Positions 58,550 through 64,000 of a stretch of 64,000 nt of DNA are shown piece by piece; position 1 is the stretch's first letter, and each line of letters starts with the position of its first letter. The translations under genes and the position numbers were made by a program. The notes under the pieces are model-generated. The model saw only the letters and a list, made by a program, of their open reading frames with translations. It did no database searches and was not told where the DNA came from. Source of the stretch: Dipteronia dyeriana (taxonomy: Eukaryota > Streptophyta > Magnoliopsida > Sapindales > Sapindaceae); contig CM065298.1 of the NCBI GenBank assembly GCA_032871835.1, positions 94,177,891-94,241,890 of the forward strand. The letters run 5' to 3'.

Positions 58550-59759
58550 ATGTCATTTTTAAAAAAATAGTTCTATTGGCACACCCCGTATAGGTTATTT
58601 TAGACCTCGTCTTTTAAAATTTTGATTTTATTAAATATAATTAAATTATTTATTTTTATTTATTTTATTTCCAAAACTACCATTTTTACTTCTTTTTAAA
58701 ATTTAATACGTCCAACTCTGATATCCCTACACATCTGTCTCTTGAATCTAGGAACTTTTGCTTGCATTGTATCATTTGGTCTGCTCTCTGCTCTCTAACC
58801 CGATCATCGGTCTTCTCTCCAAACCGCCCTACTCGTCGCCAACTTGCTTTGCCGATGCACCCGAAAACCGCAGGATCACGACGATCTTCCCACCGGAGAA
58901 CTGCCACCACCAAACGACACCTAAAATCTTGATCGTCGATGATGATGATGATGATGATGATGATTTGTGGGAAATCAAATTTTCTAGATTTTTCATTTCT
59001 TCTCAGTTTGTTTTTAATATTTTTGTGTGTGTTAATTGATTTAAGAACAAACTAATTATTAGGATTATTTTTGTGGAATTGAACAATTTTTATGGAATTT
59101 TGGGGAATCTGGGCGATTGGGTTCCAGTTTCGTCGCTGACTTGGTTTGCCGGCGCAGGCGAACATCGCCGAATCACTGCTATCTTCGCCTCTCTCATGCT
59201 GTCGTATCACTCGGTCTGGATTTGGTGGTCTGAATCCGTGCTCGGGTTTGGTCTTGGTGCAGTGTTTCTTGGCTTGTTGTTGGTGTTGATGATGGTTGTT
59301 TGGTGTTTCTTGGCTTGCCGTCGCCGCTGTTGTGATTGCCGGGCTCACATCAGTTGAAGATGAAGATGAAAAAGATGGTTGGCTTTTGGGTTGGATTAGT
59401 TGTATATGATATTTGTTGAATGAATTTTTGTAGAATTAGAAGAAGATAAGAAGATGAAGACAAATTGAAGTGAAATTTTCAGTTTGTTTGGCCATTTTTT
59501 CTAGATCTTTGAGCATTTTTTTTCAGATCTTGTGATCATTTTTGTTTATGTGGAGTGTTATAATTTTTTTCCAGATCTTGTGATCATTTTTTCCATATTT
59601 TTATTTATGTGGAGTGTGATCATTTTTCAGTGTTATAATTTTCAGATCTTGTGATCATTTTTCCAGATCTTGTGTTATAATTTCCAGATCTTGTGATTTT
59701 ATGTTGGAGTATGGTTTTCCAGATTTTATGAGTTAGTCTTCAAACTTAATAAAAATGTT
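58550..59759. other. Unassigned GC-richer block with internal similarity
   Basis: Segments 58795-58900 and 59105-59190 share CGTCGC-..-CTTG-TTTGCCG and CGCCGAATCAC-like wording (e.g. ACTTGCTTTGCCG versus ACTTGGTTTGCCG). A GAT microsatellite is at 58938-58963. Open frames exist on both strands, but none resembles a known protein. It may be a transposon leader. Confidence 0.4.
59490..59715 (+). repeat. CCAGATCTTGTGATCATTTT tandem-like repeat
   Basis: Six or so copies of TTTCAGATCTTGTGATCATT separated by variable AT-rich spacers such as TTTATGTGGAGTGT. Confidence 0.85.
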
Positions 59760-59769
59760 TATAAACATT

Positions 59770-59956
59770 AGGCATGACAATAAGGGTATTTTAGTCATTT
59801 GAACCTCTTGTCTTGTCCTGTCTCAGTCTTACCAAACGTACAATAGTACAGTTAACAGCTCTGTCCCAGACGTTCCAAACATAATATGGAACAACTGTTC
59901 TGTCCAGTCCAGTCTCGTCCCGTCCAGTCCAGTCATGTCTCATCCTCGTACCAAAC
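59770..59956. mobile_element. Transposon-end-like segment
   Basis: GTCTTGTCCTG...ACCAAACG.ACAATAGTACAGTTAA words resemble 19634-19685 in the Harbinger element of this window. The segment ends GTACCAAACGCAACC, the style of a Harbinger terminus. Its partner end was not found. Confidence 0.4.
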
Positions 59957-61108
59957 GCAACCTAGGAGGTCTTCCTCCACTAGCAGGTTTTTTCGAAAAA
60001 CTCTATTTATTATGGTGTGGATGGCAGGCAGGCCTATATTTCTTGGTTTCAATATGACTCCTTACGAGCGTTGTTTCTATCTACTATTATCTAAAAATAA
60101 TCAAGTTATTAATGACTGAACGAAACCAAAAAATAACCCCTCACGTGCGAAATTATAGAAGATCCCCTTTAAAATCAAACAATTCCATCAAATAACTGCA
60201 TTGACCGATTTATTTTTTCTTCCTATTTTTTTAGTTTTTTTTTTAAAAAAATTGATATCTGTTGTAGGTGTTAATAGCCGACTTAAAACTATCACAAGAA
60301 AAAAGAAATACGCGTTACAAAAAAAGAAATAAGAAGCTCCATGTCATGTACTTGATATGTTATTGATGTTTTGTTATCCGCTTGAGTATTTGCATCGGCT
60401 GCTAGTGGGGCTGACTTGATGTAATCACTTTGATTTGGTATTGGAAATATGGAGAAGAGTCACAATCATAATTATCAGAAAAACTTATCAAGGGAGAACA
60501 ACACAAATAACACAATTTGTTGAGCCACCTATTGACTAAAGATTTATGAACGACATTTAGATCAACATCTATATCATTCAAAGATTTAGAGACTAAATTG
60601 TTTCTAGATGCTTGATATCACTCTTACACAATTCTTACAAAATGATTGATATTATTGTTAAACAATTATTGCAAATACTTCATGACATTCTTATACAATT
60701 CTTTCTAATGTTTCAAACAACTCTTCCGTATGTTAGATATTGTTCTTAGGTATTTTGTATGTGTAAGAAGCAAATTTTAGGGTGGGCTTAAGAGTTAAGA
60801 AAAAAAAATCAAGAAACAGTTTACAATAACATTTTTTTTAAAAGGGGTATAGGGTTTTATTAGATTTATTTATTATTTTTTCCTTAAATTAAATGTCCTT
60901 TAAAGTAATTTTGATAAAAAAATACTAAGTAATTTAAAAGTGGGGCATAAATAGACCGATATGAGGTGTGGCAATAGCACAACTCAAAAATAAAATTATT
61001 TCAAATAAAATTTTAATTTTGTTAAGGACCACCGTGAAATCGTATTGATTTGAGATTGTTTTCGATAATAAGTTCATTGAAATATATTTATAAATAAAAT
61101 TTGAACAA
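59957..61108. other. Intergenic DNA
   Basis: No recognised gene or bounded repeat. The sequence is AT-rich with no obvious structure. Confidence 0.5.
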
Positions 61109-62333
61109 AATTCTGTTAACGGGAAAATTGCTCAGGATGTAAAACTCCAATTAACACCCTCGAGACCACTACCACAGAGGTGGTGGCCGAGGTCAGTACC
61201 TTTGATACCTGGTATGCTTGGATGAAAATGAATGTTTGAATGACAATGTGGTAAATGAAAGCTTTATTATTGAATACTCGTGTTGTACAGAAGTTTCTCG
61301 CAAACACTCACAATCTCTTTAGGACGTAGGAATGTGGCAATGTCGTGCTTGTCGAATAGTAGGTACAATGGTGGTCGTGTTCTGATCACAAAATTTAGGC
61401 CTGGCTTGATCTTTTTTTTTTACTCTATATCTGCCTCTATCTCTTTCGCCTCTGCTTTGCCTTATTTATATCCGGTCCAAGTAAGTTTAAACTCATAAAT
61501 ATCCCGCCACGATCCCATGAATCTGTTCCCCCCCTTATAGAGCGGGATTCGTTATTTTGAAAGTTGTTGACTTCGAATTAATAACGGATCCGATGATATC
61601 TTTGACGAAGATAAGTTTGTTTCCTTTTTGGAATCAAACTCTTGACTTACACACACACGGAATTAATGTTGGTTATAACGTATATACGATATTGTGTGTA
61701 CTCACGACATGATTCTTCATGGTGGTCATCGAGTTATCCGTTCGTTGTCTCGTAGAGCGTGGTAGATCCATGATTTGGTTATGTTCTCAAGAGCTTATGA
61801 TGGACTTTTCTCGACCCTTTGGAGCTTGAGATGTCCTTGTAGACATTTCTGGGAGGTAGCACATATCTGATCCACTTAGAGGCCCTATTTCTCCTCGTAT
61901 CGTGGAAGGGACAGTGGGCTCTTGGAGAGGTTGATAGGCTTCCAGTTTAGGCTACGAGTTAAGTTTGACCTCTGGAAGCCTTAACCTTATGGGAGCTTGC
62001 TTTGCTTGTCGGGCTTCACTTCGAGTGCTTTTTGAGCTCGGCGACCCTTCCTCGCTTTCACGGGATGGTTTTGGAGCCTGACCCTAGGAACTGAGGTCCC
62101 TGGGTATGTGGCCTCGAGAAGCCTGGATTCCAGTGTTCGAGTGAGGGCTCGACCTGGTCGTGCCTAGCTTCATCTTTGTTAGTTCCGATGCCCGACCATC
62201 ATTCCTTGCTTCTGCGGGGTAGTTTTATGGTCCTCCCGTGGTCTCATGAATGTCGAATTTGGGATTTGATTTGGGCTAGGATAGTGGAAAAAAATTATTT
62301 GACCCCTAGCCAAATTTTACTATCAACAATTTC
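61109..62333 (-). mobile_element. Probable solo LTR, minus-strand orientation
   Basis: The LTR candidate spans 61114-62328. On the minus strand it starts TGTTGATAGTAAAATTTGGC and ends CGTTAACA. A TATA box (TATAAATA) lies at 61470-61463 with AATAAAG-type polyadenylation words downstream, near 61268-61262. Flanks AATTC (61109-61113) and ATTTC (62329-62333) are a 5-bp duplication with one mismatch. No internal region or second LTR is in the window. Confidence 0.55.
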
Positions 62334-63494
62334 AAACACTTGAACTATTTATCAAGATTTTTTTAAATATGAAGGCATCGGAAAAATGAGTGAAATATAT
62401 GAAAATTCAAGAAAAATAGTTTTAATGTTTAAAAAATTCTCAAATTTTATTCATAGATATATCTCAATAAACTTATCATCCACAAAAAAATGGTTTGTGA
62501 AAAAAGAGGATATATATATATATATCTAATATATAATAGCATCTAAAATGCAATAGTGACTTGTGAAAAAAAAAATGTCTCGTAGGATTAATTGACATTT
62601 TATTACTAAATCTTTCTCCAAAGCAGCTGTACATATTCAATCTAAAGCTCACGTGACAAAAAAATATATTAGACATTGTTAAGATAACCGTCTATTTTCA
62701 GACGGCCTGTTGCACAACTATTTTTTCGGTTAACTCAGTAAGTATTTAAAATTGACATTAATTTGTTATCTATTTTTGGTAAGGAAATAAAATATAAAAA
62801 GAAAAAGAAAAAATGGACACGTCATTAAAAAATGTGTTTTAGACAGAAGCACTGCAGATCAAATTTTGAGTTGATTGTCTATCAAATCTATTTTTATACC
62901 ACATAAAAAGCAAGTTTCTTGACAGTTTTGTCATATCAACGATTATTGATATGCAAGTCACTTTTGTATTGAAGATTCTCTAAATCCAACACTTTCTAGT
63001 CATGGTTCAAAATTTGGATGCTAAGCCACTCAAAATTTACCAAAAGTGTAACGTAAGTTTGGATATCTCTAATATACATTTATTGTATAATTATTGGAGT
63101 GGAAATTAGGCATTGAATTTTAACGGGAACGTCCACCAAATTCAAATTGTTGAAAAAATTGAATTTTTTTTTTAAAGTTAAGAAAATATTTCCTTTGCAA
63201 AACTACCAACCAATAATACAATACACACGGATTGTGGCTATTTTTTTTTATAAACATATATCATCTAAAATGTTCTTGCGGATTAACTGAAACCGTAGCC
63301 TGAAAAATCAGATTGTAACCGGTTTGGAATCGTCAGTTCCAAACCAAAAATAAGCTAGAACAGTGATGTGTTTAGTTGAAGAAAACTTGTGTGTTTAATT
63401 GAAAAATACAGTTTGTATGTATAATTGAAGAAATCTAGAAATGTTTTTCAAGATTTTGATTTTTTTTCTTCTTCTTCTTAGATTGGATGCCCGT
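62334..63494. other. Intergenic DNA
   Basis: A TA run is at 62511-62524. A short stretch at 63362-63428 contains GATGTGTTTAGTTGA, TGTGTGTTTAATTGA and TGTATGTATAATTGA, resembling the minisatellite unit of 13.7-15.2 kb. Otherwise nothing is recognised. Confidence 0.5.
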
Positions 63495-63772
63495 CCTCCA
63501 TTGGAGGTCCGACCTCCAATAAAAAAATAAAAAAGTTTTTTTTTTCAGAAATCATTAAGGGTATTATTATCTCTTCAGTAGAAAGGTTTGACAAAAATAA
63601 TCAAAACACTAATTGAAACCCCATACTGACCATTGATGGAGGTCTGTTGACCTCCAATAAAAAAAATTAGAATGTCTTTTTTAAAAGTTTTTTATTTCTG
63701 AAATCATTAAGGGTATTCTTGTCTCTTCGGTGGAAAGTCTGGAAAGAATACCAAATAACGATTGAAACCCAT
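63495..63772 (+). repeat. Direct duplication of ~130-145 bp
   Basis: Copy 1 starts TTGGAGGTCCGACCTCCAAT (~63501) and copy 2 starts ATGGAGGTCTGTTGACCTCC (~63638). Both continue through TTTC.GAAATCATTAAGGGTA to ATTGAAACCC. Each copy begins with a small GGAGGTC/GACCTCC palindrome. Confidence 0.85.
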
Positions 63773-63841
63773 GATTTTATATGTTAATCTTTTAGTTATA
63801 TATCACTACATCCAAATCAGAAACTTATTGGCATTTAAATC

Positions 63842-64000
63842 TTGGACTAATTGCATAAACATCCTCGAGTTTAGGTGTAATTGCAACAATATAGAACATT
63901 TGTCTAAAATTATACAAAAAGTCTCTAATGTTAGTTAACTTCCATAAACTCTAACCGTTGACCGCCTTTTTAGTGCGAATTGACTAAAATTCCCATAGAT
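63842..64000 (-). repeat. Inverted-repeat arm, right (partner at 54609-54764)
   Basis: Starts GGACTAATTGCATAAAC and runs to the window edge with the reverse complement of the 54.6-kb arm. Its far end may lie beyond the window. Confidence 0.7.

Noticed and set aside
58686..59357. Open frames on both strands in the GC-richer block
   Set aside because: No recognisable protein, and frames on both strands are similarly open; most likely leader-like transposon DNA.

Overview
This window looks like a repeat-rich, AT-rich euchromatic or pericentric segment of a flowering-plant nuclear genome, most likely a eudicot. The evidence is two intron-containing plant genes with canonical plant splice sites, a chloroplast Clp accessory protein, a TBL-type cell-wall acetyltransferase, and a dense nest of plant transposons (PIF/Harbinger, hAT, Mutator-like, Ty1/copia, Ty3/gypsy). 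I cannot name the species.

Only two genes look intact. On the minus strand, 1449-4788 encodes a TRICHOME BIREFRINGENCE-LIKE (TBL, DUF231) protein in three exons. It has a duplicated Ser/Asn-rich stem and a probable GC-AG second intron. On the plus strand, 50413-53294 encodes a chloroplast ClpT-type Clp protease accessory subunit in six exons. A third gene trace is an F-box/DUF295 relic at 55017-55195 (minus).

Everything else I can interpret is mobile DNA or its debris. From left to right: a tRNA-type SINE relic (787); a 2.7-kb Mutator-like element with ~110-bp inverted ends and a perfect 9-bp target duplication (6160-8843); a 1.1-kb hAT element with a perfect 8-bp duplication and a nested SINE (9554-10688); a degenerate MULE region with 'TGTGTTTAATTGG' minisatellites (12459-16912); a Harbinger element with an extremely TA-rich core (18677-19877); a gag-only Ty1/copia element whose 3' LTR is split by another Harbinger element (21909-25284); a MITE and an LTR-like block (25735-28215); a large MULE carrying a transposase gene and a convergent Ulp1/DUF1985 gene, each preceded by a 'TCTCGATC' minisatellite (28288-37190); a second MULE remnant with 'GTTACATG' minisatellites (37191-41100); a Harbinger element (42072-42805); a decayed Ty1/copia gag-integrase block (43703-46040); a decayed Ty3/gypsy element on the minus strand with one LTR (46181-49975); and, right of the ClpT gene, more MITEs, a Harbinger element with a nested MULE-type MITE, and a probable solo LTR (61114-62328).

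The most unusual pattern is that MULE relics in this window carry minisatellites of different private sequence. In the three best-resolved cases the array ends at a splice-acceptor-like AG just before the first coding exon, so the arrays appear to sit in leader introns of the transposase and Ulp1-like genes.
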